A DNA stretch of 64,000 bases from Pseudomonadota bacterium (GCA_023411815.1 JAEYOJ010000059.1:19963-83962); one strand, 5' to 3'. Shown: positions 44,641 to 53,596, counted from the stretch's first letter. A program made the numbers and translations. The notes: a model not told the origin generated them from the letters alone.

Positions 44641-45936
44641 TTACTTGTTGTAGCGGCGCAGGATGCGTTCGGCTTCCTTCTGGGCGTCCTTGAGGGCTGC
44701 GGCAGGAGTCTTGGAGCCGTTGACGGCGGCCTGGATCGCGTCGTCCAGGGCCTTGGTCACGCGCTGGTTGTCGTGCGTGGAGAGTTCGGCCACGCCGTAT
44801 TCCAGCTGGTCGCGGGCGACGGCGGCATAGGGGAAGCCGGCGACGTAGTCCTTCATGCGCTTGGTCTGCCAGGCGTCGGGCCGCACGGCCACGTAGCCCG
44901 TGTCGATGCCCCACTGGGCGGCGCGCTCGGCGGTGGTCATCCACTGGACGAAGGTGGCCGCGGCCTTGCGCTGCTCGGGGGTGGTCTTCTTGAAGATGTA
45001 GAAGTTGCCTCCGCCGGTGGGCGAGCCGAAACGGGCGTTGGCCGGGAGCATGCCGACGCCGAAGTCGAACTTGGCGTTGGTGCGCACGTTGGTCAGGTTG
45101 CCCGTGGTGGTCCACATGATGGCGGTCTTGCGCTCGAAGAAGTCGCGGGGAGTGGTGGCCCAGTCGATCGTGCCCTTCGGGGAGACCTCATGCTTGAAGG
45201 CCAGGTCCACGAGGAACTGGAGGGCTTCCACGGCCTTGGGCTGGTCGAAGAAGACCTTCGTGCCTTCGGGGTTCATCAGCTCCACGCCGTTCTGGATGGC
45301 CAGGGCCTGGAACAGCCAGTATGCATAGCCGGTGGACGGGATGGCCACGCCCCACTGGGTGACTTGGCCAGAGGCGTCCTTCTTGGTCAGCTTCTTGGCG
45401 AAGGCCACGAGCTCGGTCCAGTTCTTGGGCGGAGTGTTCGGGTCCAGCCCGGCCTCCTTGAAGGCCTCCTTGTTCCAGTACATGACGATGGTCGAGCGCT
45501 GGAAGGGAATGCCCCAGGTCTTTCCGCCGGTCTGGCTGTTGCTCATGAAGCCGGGGAAGAACTGCTTGGTGAAGCCCATCTCGGCCGGCGAGAGGATGTC
45601 GTCGTAGGGAATCACGGCGTCCTCGTCGATGAGCGTGAACATGTCAGTGGACAGGAGCACCGCCACATGGGGGGGCTCGCCGCCGCGCAGGGCCGTCAGA
45701 GCCTTGGTCAAGGTGTCGCGGTAGATGCCTGCGTACACCGGGGTTACCTTGATTTCCGGGTGCTCCTTCATGAACTCCGTGGTCATGCCCTCGATGATCT
45801 TCGTGATCGGGCCGCCCACCGAGACCGGGAAGTAGAAGACTAGTTCCGTCTGCTTGGCAGACGCAACACCGGACAGGCAGCAAACTGCGACGAGAGTCGC
45901 CAGGATGGATCTCACTGCCTTAGCCAATCCGAGCAT
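44641..45936 (-). CDS. ABC transporter solute-binding protein (UgpB-like)
   Basis: From the ATG at 45936 (GGAGG spaced six bases) the product is 431 residues with a signal peptide cut after ASA (residue 27). The mature protein starts KQTELVFYFPVSVGGPITKIIEGMTTEFMKEHPEIKVTPVYAG, which is typical of family 1 (UgpB/MalE-like) binding proteins. Other features are WGIPFQRSTIVMYWNKEAFKEAGLDP and PTGGGNFYIFKKTTPEQRKAA. The glp genes nearby suggest glycerol-3-phosphate or a glycerophosphodiester as ligand. The longer open frame to 46041 has no signal-peptide logic. Confidence 0.9.
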   Translation of the reverse strand: MLGLAKAVRSILATLVAVCCLSGVASAKQTELVFYFPVSVGGPITKIIEGMTTEFMKEHPEIKVTPVYAGIYRDTLTKALTALRGGEPPHVAVLLSTDMFTLIDEDAVIPYDDILSPAEMGFTKQFFPGFMSNSQTGGKTWGIPFQRSTIVMYWNKEAFKEAGLDPNTPPKNWTELVAFAKKLTKKDASGQVTQWGVAIPSTGYAYWLFQALAIQNGVELMNPEGTKVFFDQPKAVEALQFLVDLAFKHEVSPKGTIDWATTPRDFFERKTAIMWTTTGNLTNVRTNAKFDFGVGMLPANARFGSPTGGGNFYIFKKTTPEQRKAAATFVQWMTTAERAAQWGIDTGYVAVRPDAWQTKRMKDYVAGFPYAAVARDQLEYGVAELSTHDNQRVTKALDDAIQAAVNGSKTPAAALKDAQKEAERILRRYNK

Positions 45937-45999
45937 AGCATACCTCCAATTTAAAGCTTGCAAAGGCGGTTGATGGTCAGAAACAGCCTTGCACGATCG

Positions 46000-46027
46000 G
46001 GAGCGTCGCCATTGGCGCGCACGCTCC
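46000..46027 (-). terminator. Hairpin between the ABC ATPase and binding-protein genes
   Basis: Arms GGAGCGT/ACGCTCC enclose an inner stem CGCC/GGCG with a 3-base loop and a 3-base bulge. With no U-tract, it may tune the ratio of binding protein to ATPase mRNA rather than end transcription. Confidence 0.4.
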
Positions 46028-46162
46028 TGCCAGGACCTCAAACCGTTTCTCTAGGACTTTCAGGGCTTAGCAATGATCGAGCCAAGCAGTCCTCGTATCC
46101 TGAACGCCATTGACCTTTGCGCAACGGGCCGTTCGGCCCCCGGTCTTATTCTCGACGGGCTG

Positions 46163-47206
46163 CTACACTCGCGCCCCGGTTTCCTTGTGGAAGAAATGCA
46201 TCTTGTCCTGCAGATAGCGCAGATTCACCCGCGAGCCGGAGGCGAGCTTGACCATGCCTTCGACCGACACGGCGAGTGATTCCGAGCCTATCCTGCAGGT
46301 GAGCACCGAGCCGAAGCCGAGGTACTCCACGGACTCGACCACGGCCGGCCAGCCGCCCTGGGCGTCCAGGATCAGGTGCTCGGGCCTGATGCCCAGGATG
46401 CGGTCGGGAGAGCCGGCCTGTTCGATTTTGGCCTCTGGGCAGCCGGCAACGGTGATGCAGCCGTCGCATCCGCACAGGTTCAGGAGGTTCATGGGCGGCG
46501 TGCCGATGAAGCTGGCCGAGAAGGTCGTGGCGGGCTGCGAGAACAGCTCCGCCGGGGTGCCGTTCTGCACGATGCACCCGCGTTCCATGAGGATGATGCG
46601 GTCGGCCATGCTCATGGCTTCAACCTGGTCGTGCGTGACGTAGACCATGGTCATGCCCAGGGACTGCTGCAGGGCGCGGATCTCGCGGCGCATCTCCTGG
46701 CGCAGCTTGGCGTCCAGGTTGGAGAGCGGCTCGTCCATGAGACATACCGCGGCCTCGGCCACGAGAGCCCGGCCGAGGGCCACCCGCTGTTGCTGGCCTC
46801 CCGAAAGGGCCGCCGGCTTGCGCTCCAGGAGGCTTCCGAGTCCCAGGATGCCGACGGCGCGGTCCAGTCGCTTCAGCCTCTCCGCCCGGGGCACCTTGCG
46901 CACCTTGAGGCCGAAGAGGATGTTCTCCCTGACCGTGAGGTGCGGGAAGAGCGCATAGGACTGGAAGACCATCGCCAGGTGGCGCTGGGAGGGCGGCAGA
47001 TGCGTGACGTCCCTGTCGCCTATGAAGATATTCCCGCTGGTGACTTCCTCCAGGCCGGCGATCAGACGCAGCGTGGTGGATTTGCCGCAGCCGGAAGGGC
47101 CGAGCAGGACCAGCAGGTTGCCTTGCTCCACCTCAAAGCTGATATCGTCGACGGCATGCACCGAACCCCAGTGACGGCTAACGTGTTCCATGCGGATCGC
47201 GGACAA
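46163..47206 (-). CDS. ugpC: ABC transporter ATP-binding protein (UgpC/MalK-like)
   Basis: The 347-residue ATPase has Walker A GPSGCGKST at 36-44, the Q-loop FQSYALFPHLTV, signature LSGGQQQRVALGRAL near 134, Walker B VCLMDEPLSNLD near 155 and the H-loop VYVTHDQVEAMSM, with a MalK-type C-terminal OB domain. The start is a TTG at 47206 with GGAG seven bases upstream; an ATG at 47191 is possible. The C-terminal domain contains CGCDGC, an unusual Cys cluster near residue 247. It is the first gene of the transporter operon, 226 bp before the binding protein. Confidence 0.9.
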   Translation of the reverse strand: MSAIRMEHVSRHWGSVHAVDDISFEVEQGNLLVLLGPSGCGKSTTLRLIAGLEEVTSGNIFIGDRDVTHLPPSQRHLAMVFQSYALFPHLTVRENILFGLKVRKVPRAERLKRLDRAVGILGLGSLLERKPAALSGGQQQRVALGRALVAEAAVCLMDEPLSNLDAKLRQEMRREIRALQQSLGMTMVYVTHDQVEAMSMADRIILMERGCIVQNGTPAELFSQPATTFSASFIGTPPMNLLNLCGCDGCITVAGCPEAKIEQAGSPDRILGIRPEHLILDAQGGWPAVVESVEYLGFGSVLTCRIGSESLAVSVEGMVKLASGSRVNLRYLQDKMHFFHKETGARV

Positions 47207-47549
47207 GTTGTGCTCCGATAGTTTGGCTTGCCAGGCGGGGAACCCGCCTGCGTTGCTCGAAATACATCACGACCAAGCTATTGCGTCGGACGCCGGCTAG
47301 AGCATTTGCTTTTGAAAATGCTCTGCAAGCCATGCGTGGGCATGGCTTGCCGCCAGCTTCGGCACAGGCGCAATTCACTTGCGCCGTCGCCGCCGAAGCG
47401 GGCGTCTTAAAAGCAATCCGTTTCAAGGCATCCGGCCTGAATCCCAGTTTCCGTGCGCTGTCGGATATGAGCCGCTCCTGTGGCTGCCGCGCGCGGTCAG
47501 GACGCCGATGGTGCACGCCCACGCCGCCTGGTGACAGTCTTACAGGCTC
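47207..47549. other. Intergenic region upstream of the transporter operon, carrying a stem-loop array
   Basis: The 343 bp lie between two minus-strand transcription units and contain three directly abutting stem-loops at 47299-47404. Short open frames here have no family features. The region must also hold the ugpC promoter, which I cannot point to. Confidence 0.6.
47299..47404. repeat. Tandem array of three abutting stem-loops
   Basis: Stem 1 is AGAGCATTT/AAATGCTCT (47299-47324, 8-nt loop). Stem 2 is GCAAGCCATGC/GCATGGCTTGC (47325-47350, 4-nt loop). Stem 3 (47351-47404) nests GGCGCAA/TTGCGCC inside GCTTCGGC/GCCGAAGC, with outer CGCC/GGCG. The three follow each other without a spare base. 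This looks like a repeat element of REP/BIME or MITE type, or a structured RNA. Confidence 0.75.
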
Positions 47550-50500
47550 TTATCTGAATTCGGTCACCATTTCGTGTCGGGAAAGGTCGGGCGAGCACTC
47601 GCCTACAAGCCTGGTGATGCTCTCCAGGTATTCCCGCCAATATCCCAGGTAAAAGGCCAGGGCCTTGGGAAAATTCTTGCCCACCAACCCGTCGAGCAGG
47701 AGCTGGCTGATCTGCTTCTCACGCGAGAGAACGTACTGGGAAAAGAGGAAGACCCGGCGTTCGTCCTCGCCCATTTCCTGCACGAGTTGCTTGATGACGC
47801 TCTTTGACCGAGGCTGATACATCCACAAGTATTGAAGGTCCAGAGCGTTGACAATAGCGATGTTCAACAGGTCGCTGCGTTCGAACTCAAGGGTCTGGAT
47901 GAGTTCCTTCGATTCCAGCAGGGCAGGGACATCCTCCAGCGGAAAGAGGATTTCCAGCTGCCCGTGCAGGGCGAAAAGCTGCTTCAGCTTGCTGGAGTAG
48001 TCCCGCAGGCGCATGCGCAGATGTCCGGCCCTGTCGGAGAACCCCTCGATGACTCCGGCCACGCAATCCGAGGCCAGCTTCGAAATGACGGCTGCCCATT
48101 GCTGCAGGATGGCTCCCACGCCCGTGAAGCCGGCCAGGAGGAGCAACTCGCCGGCAAGCCCGCTACAGGCCAGGGCCAGAGGGATTGCCAGGACGCTCCG
48201 GAATATGCTGCCGGCGAGAACGCTCTTGGGCAGGCCGCGCAAAAGGTTGTGGCTGGCCAGGTACAGCCCGTTGACCATGGATATGGCCGCAAAGACCAGC
48301 ACAGGGTTCGTGGCGACGGTGACTCCGAATGACCGCTCCAGGAAAGCCGTTTTGACCAAATAATCGAGCAGCGGCACGGAGAAGCCGGTGAAAAGGAGCG
48401 AGTCGGCCAGCCTGTCCCAGCTCACGTAGCTGTTCCACCCGAGCCGTGACGAACGGTGCAGGCCGCCGCACGCAAGCACCGAGCGCATGACGTTCCGCAG
48501 GCCCGTGATGGCGAACCATATCAGCGCCCCGCCGTAGGCCAGGAGCCACCAGTCCTTGGTCAGGGCGAATGTGAGGAACGCGGCCGCGAATCCGACGAAT
48601 ATCTTGAGCCCGGCTTTGAGTCCCGTATTCAGGTATCCGAGGGACACCATGCCCTGTCGCGCGTGTTGCGGCGGGACGAGGTGCAGGCCGTTGCCTTCGT
48701 CCTGCTGCGTGCCGCCCAGAGTGTAGATGTTTCCCTCGCGGACGGACTTGCAGTCGTCGATGACCCAATCCGTGCGATGCCTGTAGCCGAGTCCGCCCAG
48801 TCCGGGAACGCGGCGGGCCAGGCGGAGCATCCCGTCGAAAAACGCGTTCGTCCCGGAACGCGGCAGGCGCGCGGTCCTGGTATAGGCTGCAACCCCCACG
48901 GGGATGCGGCGGTGCGATCCGCGGGCACGCTCCAACTCGCGCTGCACGTGCCGCGGGAGTGAGTCCTTCACCACCAGCCCCATTCCGGGCATGCGCCCGG
49001 ATTGCCCAGTGGAGTCGGAGCCGATGCTGACCTTGAGGGGCTTGTCCCGGTAAAAGGCCTGGAAGGCCGGGATGTCGTAGAGGATCTCGACGAGCTTGGC
49101 CTTGAGGCCGGGGCTGTCGCCTTCCGGATCGTCCGTCTTGGCGATGCTCTCGGTGATGAACCTTTTCAGCTTGATGACGTTGGAGGAGTGGAGCGCCGCC
49201 TGCAGCCGCCGGATGCGCTCACGATCGGGCTCGCGCCCCAGGGCGCTGTTCTTGAGGTTGTATATCTCCAGGTGGGTGACCCTGCCCCTGCAGTCGTAAA
49301 GTAGTTCGAGCACATGCTCAACGCTCAGGCCGTCCAGGTCGAGCACGACCCGGTGCTTGGGGTGCAGGCCGTACAGGCGGTCGAGCAGTTGCACGATCGA
49401 GAGCGTGCGCAACTCGGGGACGCCCCGCGGGTCGTCGGAGGGAACGTCCGGGTCCGGCACCCCCGGGTTCATCGCGGGCCGCAGGTAACGCTCGATGATT
49501 TCCTGGACGGTGAGGCCGTCCATGCGGCGCACGAGTTGCTCCATGCCGGCCTTCTCGCTTTCGGACGCCGCTGGGTAGATGGCCTGCAGGCTTTCCGTGC
49601 GCGTGCGCATGAGCGGGAGCAGGCGGTCGTGTATGAACTTGCCCAGGTGGAGAACGGACGCCTGGCCCGCGCCGACGAATTCGAGGAAGTCCCTTTCATG
49701 GAGTACCGGCACGTCCAGGCCGAATTGCGCGCCGATCTCCTGCCGATGGGTCCGGTTGAATTCCCTGAACAGCTCAAGGACGTAGGCTTCATGATGCCTG
49801 GCGACCTGCCGTCCCTGGGCCATGAGCGCCTGGACCGCCGGGGAGGACAGAAAACTCAGGAAACCTTGGGAATCCGCCAAGCTTCGCGGCATCCAGATGA
49901 TCTTGACGAAGCGCCTGCGGTAGGGAGCGAAGAATTCGATGCCGATTCTGACCTTGATGTCCATGATGGAAGCGGCTTCCAGAAGCTCCTCGGCCGCCTC
50001 CCTTGGCACGAAATGGTAGTAGATGACCGTCAGGCGTCGGATGCCCTTGATCCACGCGTCCATGACCAGATGGGAGGGCGACTTCCTGCCCTTGGTGTTG
50101 GCGTCGTGCACATGGTCGTCGAAGGAGACCTGATTCCAATCCTCCGGCATTTCCAGGAGGTGGTACTTCTTGAGCTGCTCCCGCACCATCCGGGGGCGGC
50201 CGGCGGTCACGGACCGGAAATCGTGGGCCAGTTCGAGCTGCCGGATGTCGTCTTCCCGGCTGCGAAGCAGCCGCTTCATGATCTCGATAAGCACACGGGA
50301 GGCGTTGATGCGCAGCGGGCCCTGCGTCGTGTAGAGGACCTCCTCGCGCAGGGAGCGCAGGGCCTCCAGACGGTCCGAAGCCTTGCCCATCTCCAGGGAT
50401 TCGAGGAGGTGGGCCACGGCGTAGGCGATGCGCAGCGCCCGCTGGGCGGCCATCTCCTTGATGCCGTGTGGATGGAGGTAGGGGGCAAGGAGCCTGCGCT

Positions 50501-50666
50501 GCGCCGGGGCGCCCTTGCGCCGGGAGATGTCCTTCACGATGCCCAGGAGTTCGTAATCGCGCCTGTCGAAAAAGAAACGCGGGCCGCCCCCGACCTCCGC
50601 GACATCCATGTCGGGCATGATCGGCTCTTCAGTGTGGCTTGTCTGCATCCCGCGGATCTCTGACAC
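47550..50666 (-). CDS. Very large unrecognised membrane protein (about 1,038 residues)
   Basis: I do not recognise this family. I place the start at the GTG at 50666 (AGGAA spaced six bases); ATGs at 50648, 50618 and 50609 are alternatives. Roughly the first 680 residues are soluble, charged and alpha-helical. From about residue 690 there are five or six hydrophobic segments (LKIFVGFAAAFLTFAL, WLLAYGGALIWFAITGL, VLVFAAISMVNGLYLA, LAIPLALACSGLAGELLLLAGF), and the last ~190 residues are soluble again, with an FxLEF-like helical end. The gene is divergent from a DeoR-type regulator and lies upstream of the Ugp-like operon. No catalytic motif is apparent. Confidence 0.8.
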   Translation of the reverse strand: MSEIRGMQTSHTEEPIMPDMDVAEVGGGPRFFFDRRDYELLGIVKDISRRKGAPAQRRLLAPYLHPHGIKEMAAQRALRIAYAVAHLLESLEMGKASDRLEALRSLREEVLYTTQGPLRINASRVLIEIMKRLLRSREDDIRQLELAHDFRSVTAGRPRMVREQLKKYHLLEMPEDWNQVSFDDHVHDANTKGRKSPSHLVMDAWIKGIRRLTVIYYHFVPREAAEELLEAASIMDIKVRIGIEFFAPYRRRFVKIIWMPRSLADSQGFLSFLSSPAVQALMAQGRQVARHHEAYVLELFREFNRTHRQEIGAQFGLDVPVLHERDFLEFVGAGQASVLHLGKFIHDRLLPLMRTRTESLQAIYPAASESEKAGMEQLVRRMDGLTVQEIIERYLRPAMNPGVPDPDVPSDDPRGVPELRTLSIVQLLDRLYGLHPKHRVVLDLDGLSVEHVLELLYDCRGRVTHLEIYNLKNSALGREPDRERIRRLQAALHSSNVIKLKRFITESIAKTDDPEGDSPGLKAKLVEILYDIPAFQAFYRDKPLKVSIGSDSTGQSGRMPGMGLVVKDSLPRHVQRELERARGSHRRIPVGVAAYTRTARLPRSGTNAFFDGMLRLARRVPGLGGLGYRHRTDWVIDDCKSVREGNIYTLGGTQQDEGNGLHLVPPQHARQGMVSLGYLNTGLKAGLKIFVGFAAAFLTFALTKDWWLLAYGGALIWFAITGLRNVMRSVLACGGLHRSSRLGWNSYVSWDRLADSLLFTGFSVPLLDYLVKTAFLERSFGVTVATNPVLVFAAISMVNGLYLASHNLLRGLPKSVLAGSIFRSVLAIPLALACSGLAGELLLLAGFTGVGAILQQWAAVISKLASDCVAGVIEGFSDRAGHLRMRLRDYSSKLKQLFALHGQLEILFPLEDVPALLESKELIQTLEFERSDLLNIAIVNALDLQYLWMYQPRSKSVIKQLVQEMGEDERRVFLFSQYVLSREKQISQLLLDGLVGKNFPKALAFYLGYWREYLESITRLVGECSPDLSRHEMVTEFR

Positions 50667-50982
50667 TGGCGTTTCCTGATTGCGAGCTGTATTGAGGCGT
50701 ACGTGGGTTATAGATTTTTTTCGGATTTGTATGCTATGAATTTCATAAAAGCAAATGGCTAGGTGCGGGCTTTCGCGCACCAACCTCGCCAACCAGTTCA
50801 TTTCCTGAAAATACATGCCGGAAAAACAATCCGACCGGTCTGCTTTTTGCGGAATCGGGTTCTCAAGCTGGCCGCACATCGAGCCGTGACCTGCCGGCTG
50901 GACTATGCGGATGCATCGCAATGTCGGGGGCCGCTTTCGCGCCGTGCTTGTCATGGCGGGTTGAAATAGCTAAGCACACTGC
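50667..50982. other. Divergent intergenic region, large membrane protein/DeoR regulator
   Basis: The 316 bp include an A/T-rich stretch (50700-50760) with the 13-base palindrome at 50735-50747. On the minus strand TTGCTT and TACAAA are 17 bp apart across it, a possible promoter for the large membrane protein. Confidence 0.5.
50735..50747. promoter_or_regulatory. Palindrome TATGAATTTCATA, candidate operator
   Basis: A perfect palindrome around a single central T lies in the A/T-rich control region between a DeoR-type regulator gene and the divergent large membrane-protein gene. It may be an autoregulatory site. Confidence 0.35.
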
Positions 50983-51744
50983 ATGGATAAACGAACGAAA
51001 CGTCACAAGGCGCTCCTGGATTTCATTTCCGAGCGCGGCTTCGCCACTATCGAAGATCTCTCGCACCACTTCGTGGTCACGCCCCAGACCATCCGCAAGG
51101 ACATCAACATGCTGGCCGAGGAAGGGAAGATCCAGCGTTTCCATGGCGGCGCGGGCGTCCCGCTGGGCTCGGAGAACATCCTCTACGACCAGCGCAAGGC
51201 CATGTTCATGGAGGAGAAGCAGAGGATCGGGAAGCTGTGCGCCCAGCACATCCCGGAGGGGGCCTCGCTGCTTATAAATATAGGCACGACGATGGAGGAG
51301 GTCGCCAAGGCTCTCCTGGAGCACAAGAAGCTGCGCATCGTCACGAACAGCCTGAACGTGGCTTCGATATGCTCCCGCAATCCCGACAACGACGTCGTGG
51401 TCGCCGGCGGCACGGTCCGCCACCGCGATCACGGAATCGTCGGTTCGAGCGCCGAGAGGTTCATCCGGGAATTCCGGGTGGACTACGGCATCATCGGTAT
51501 CTCCGGGATTGACGAGGACGGCAGCCTGCTCGATTACGACTACAGAGAGGTGGCCGTGGCGCGCACGATCATCGAAAGCTCCCGGCATGTGTACCTCGTG
51601 ACGGACAATTCCAAGTTCGGACGTCCCGCCATGGTCAGGGTGGGGCATCTTTCGGAGCTCACGGCCATCTTCACCAACAGTCCCCTGCCGGATCGCTGGA
51701 GCAAGCTCGTGCGCGAGGCCGGAACGGAGCTGTACCTGGCTTGA
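50983..51744 (+). CDS. DeoR/GlpR-family transcriptional regulator
   Basis: The 253-residue protein has an N-terminal DeoR helix-turn-helix (RHKALLDFISERGFATIEDLSHHFVVTPQTIRKDINMLAEEGKIQRFHGGA) and a C-terminal sugar-phosphate isomerase-like sensor domain with NIGTTMEEVAKAL, TNSLNVASIC, VVAGGTVRHRDHGIVG, GISGIDEDGSLLDYDYREVAVARTI and VTDNSKFGRPAMVRVGHLSEL. The DYREVAVARTI segment is typical of the GlpR branch, whose effector is glycerol-3-phosphate. Since glpAB and a Ugp-like transporter lie nearby, I infer that it represses them. The start ATG lacks a strong ribosome-binding site. Confidence 0.92.
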   Translation: MDKRTKRHKALLDFISERGFATIEDLSHHFVVTPQTIRKDINMLAEEGKIQRFHGGAGVPLGSENILYDQRKAMFMEEKQRIGKLCAQHIPEGASLLINIGTTMEEVAKALLEHKKLRIVTNSLNVASICSRNPDNDVVVAGGTVRHRDHGIVGSSAERFIREFRVDYGIIGISGIDEDGSLLDYDYREVAVARTIIESSRHVYLVTDNSKFGRPAMVRVGHLSELTAIFTNSPLPDRWSKLVREAGTELYLA

Positions 51745-51756
51745 TGCAGGTACAGC
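51729..51756 (+). terminator. Hairpin over the regulator stop codon
   Basis: Perfect 10-base arms GCTGTACCTG and CAGGTACAGC with an 8-base loop span the stop of the DeoR-type gene. No U-tract follows. Confidence 0.45.
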
Positions 51757-52616
51757 CACGGGCAGGCCTCCGGAGGACCGGGCGCTTGCATGGGCTCGGC
51801 CTCTTTCCTGCGGACTGCACTTCCACGGCCTGCACGGCGCATGGCCATCGTCAATCTGCTCCACGCTGATAACAACGGAAATCGAACGCCGGGCACCGGC
51901 TGCCATTGTTGCTGAATGCGCCGTCCATCTCAATTGATCCGGATGGTTGAGTCCAGCTCGATCCGTGTATCTTGTAGTTAGCAAGGTAACCTGGTGCGGC
52001 GTGCGTCTGGACCCCGTTGAGTTTCTGTCTCGGCTGCGGTGCTTCCTGGTGGATTCCAAGCGTCGATGGCTGATCCTACGCACATGGCGATCGATACATC
52101 GAGAAGGCAAAGCACACTGCGTCGCATGGAAGCCATATATGGTTCGCACTTGTCTGCAATGCTCCCAAAGTTCCATGTCGAGGCGATGGCAAGTAAACCT
52201 ATGGTCAATTGATAGGAAAGCCTATCGTGGCTTATACAAACGCAGGCGATCACGGAGGTGTCAGGGAGATCCAACAGATCGGACGCAAGACGGAACGGCG
52301 GGATAGTGGCAACGGTAATACCTGTCGCAACATGCCGTTCGGTCAGGGCTGGCCATGAAGGACGCAGAGACAGATGACGCAGGATCATCACCCCTGGCCT
52401 ACGTATGCATGCGGCATTGCGAAAGGCTATGGATGGGCACGGCTGAACCCGGGTGGGAACGGCGTCGTTCATCTGCGCTTGGAGTGAGCAGCGGCCTTTT
52501 AGACGGTGGGGCAAGGTTGGCCGGACATAATCGGCTCCGGCTTGAACACGGATTGATGCCGGCGGGCGGGAACTGACCGGCAGACCGAGGAACGCAAAAG
52601 GAAATGGAGAAATGCC
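51745..52616. other. Intergenic region of 872 bp without a recognisable gene
   Basis: Base composition is lower in GC than the flanks and no frame has a ribosome-binding site with family-like sequence. A 178-codon minus-strand frame (51978-52514) shows no motif. It may be a decayed gene or a regulatory area for the curlin-like gene; I see a CATAAT at 52526-52531 without a matching -35. Confidence 0.5.
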
Positions 52617-52919
52617 ATGAAGAAGCTGGTGATGGCCCTGATCATGATTCTGTCACTGCCCGCTGGGGCATTGGCCTTTGACCAGGGCGGTGGCCTTGAA
52701 GGCAACTATCTCAACATCACGCAGCGCGGTGCGTTCAACACCGCGGGTGTCGTGCAAGATAACGACTCATACGGTCACCGCGTAATCAACAAGGCCGATA
52801 TCTATCAGTGCGGCCTGCTGAATTCCATCTATGTGGACCAGAAGGCAACTTGGCACAGCAATGTCTATAAGGCGAAGCAGGTCGGTTTCGGTAATTCGAC
52901 TTGTGTATATCAGCGTTAG
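52617..52919 (+). CDS. Secreted curlin-repeat protein (CsgA/CsgB-like), 100 residues
   Basis: A GGAG site precedes the ATG and a signal peptide (MKKLVMALIMILSLPAGALA) is cut before FDQGG. The mature part has three repeats of curlin type Q-x-G-x2-N-x3-h-x-Q: ITQRGAFNTAGVVQ near 34-47, IYQCGLLNSIYVDQ near 62-75 and AKQVGFGNSTCVYQ near 86-99. Such repeats build amyloid fibres in curli. Two Cys fall inside repeats 2 and 3, which is unusual for curlins. There are no csgG/csgE/csgF genes in the window, so its secretion route is unclear. A strong terminator follows. Confidence 0.78.
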   Translation: MKKLVMALIMILSLPAGALAFDQGGGLEGNYLNITQRGAFNTAGVVQDNDSYGHRVINKADIYQCGLLNSIYVDQKATWHSNVYKAKQVGFGNSTCVYQR

Positions 52920-52924
52920 CGATC

Positions 52925-52962
52925 GCTGTTCGGGGGCACGGCTGACCGTGTCCCCGAACAGC
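52925..52962 (+). terminator. Terminator hairpin after the curlin-like gene
   Basis: A 17-bp stem (GCTGTTCGGGGGCACGG with its complement, one G-U pair) and the loop CTGA start 6 bp after the stop codon and are followed by CATTTGCC. It lies between convergent genes. Confidence 0.7.
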
Positions 52963-53027
52963 ATTTGCCAGGACTGTGCGGGCTGGAGGCCATGACCTTG
53001 CGCACGCCACCTGGAGGCTGGCCCATG

Positions 53028-53531
53028 CTACTGCTGCACTGGCTTGCTTCGGGCGGCGGGCCTGTGCCAGGGCAGGCGGTGGTAGAGAGCCGAGCGGATG
53101 AGCGCGGCCAGCGCGATGCCGGCAAGCATCGCGCGCACCACATGCCACCTGGCCCATCTGTCGCGGTATATATCCCAATCAGAGGGGAGGCTGCCCGGAT
53201 TCCAGGTTTCGATACGCATGTTGATGGGGCTGATGAACAGGCCCCAGACCAGCAGCATGAGGAAGAGACAGGCCGTGGCCGTGAAGAGCGTAACCCTCGC
53301 CTCACGTCTGTCGCGCAGGACCCAGGTCGCGAAAGCCGTGGACACGAGGGCCGAAACCTCAACGAGACTGAGCACCGGCCCATAATTGCTCAGAAGCAGT
53401 TGATGCACCAACAGGAATTCGGTTCCGGGCAATTCGGTCTTGGGTCCGATCTGCAGTACGTGGGTGAACACAGCGCCCGTGGCCAGGGCTGTCAAGAAAA
53501 GGCCAATGAACCGCACGACGGTCAGATTCAT
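53028..53531 (-). CDS. DUF1772-like four-helix membrane protein
   Basis: The 167-residue protein has four hydrophobic segments (about 5-25, 45-68, 82-102 and 135-152) and the segment SPINMRIETWNPGSLPSDWDIYRDRWARWHVVRA near 105-138, which matches the W-x-RW-x2-H-x2-RA pattern of DUF1772 membrane proteins. The function is unknown; some DUF1772 relatives are linked to anthrone-type oxygenases. GAGGAA lies seven bases before the ATG. It seems to be a single-gene unit with its own promoter. Confidence 0.78.
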   Translation of the reverse strand: MNLTVVRFIGLFLTALATGAVFTHVLQIGPKTELPGTEFLLVHQLLLSNYGPVLSLVEVSALVSTAFATWVLRDRREARVTLFTATACLFLMLLVWGLFISPINMRIETWNPGSLPSDWDIYRDRWARWHVVRAMLAGIALAALIRSALYHRLPWHRPAARSKPVQQ

Positions 53532-53568
53532 GGAAGAATTCCTCGCTCGATCTGAGTAGGGGTACTAC

Positions 53569-53596
53569 TTTATAAGCTGCGTGATCCGCGTGTCCG
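53569..53596 (-). promoter_or_regulatory. Candidate promoter of the DUF1772-like gene
   Basis: On the minus strand CGGACA (53596-53591) and TATAAA (53574-53569) are 16 bp apart, about 40 bp upstream of the ATG at 53531. Confidence 0.35.

Noticed and set aside
51978..52514. Minus-strand open frame of 178 codons in the 872-bp gap
   Set aside because: No ribosome-binding site, no motif, and scattered Cys/Pro composition. It could be the relic of a gene, but nothing supports that.
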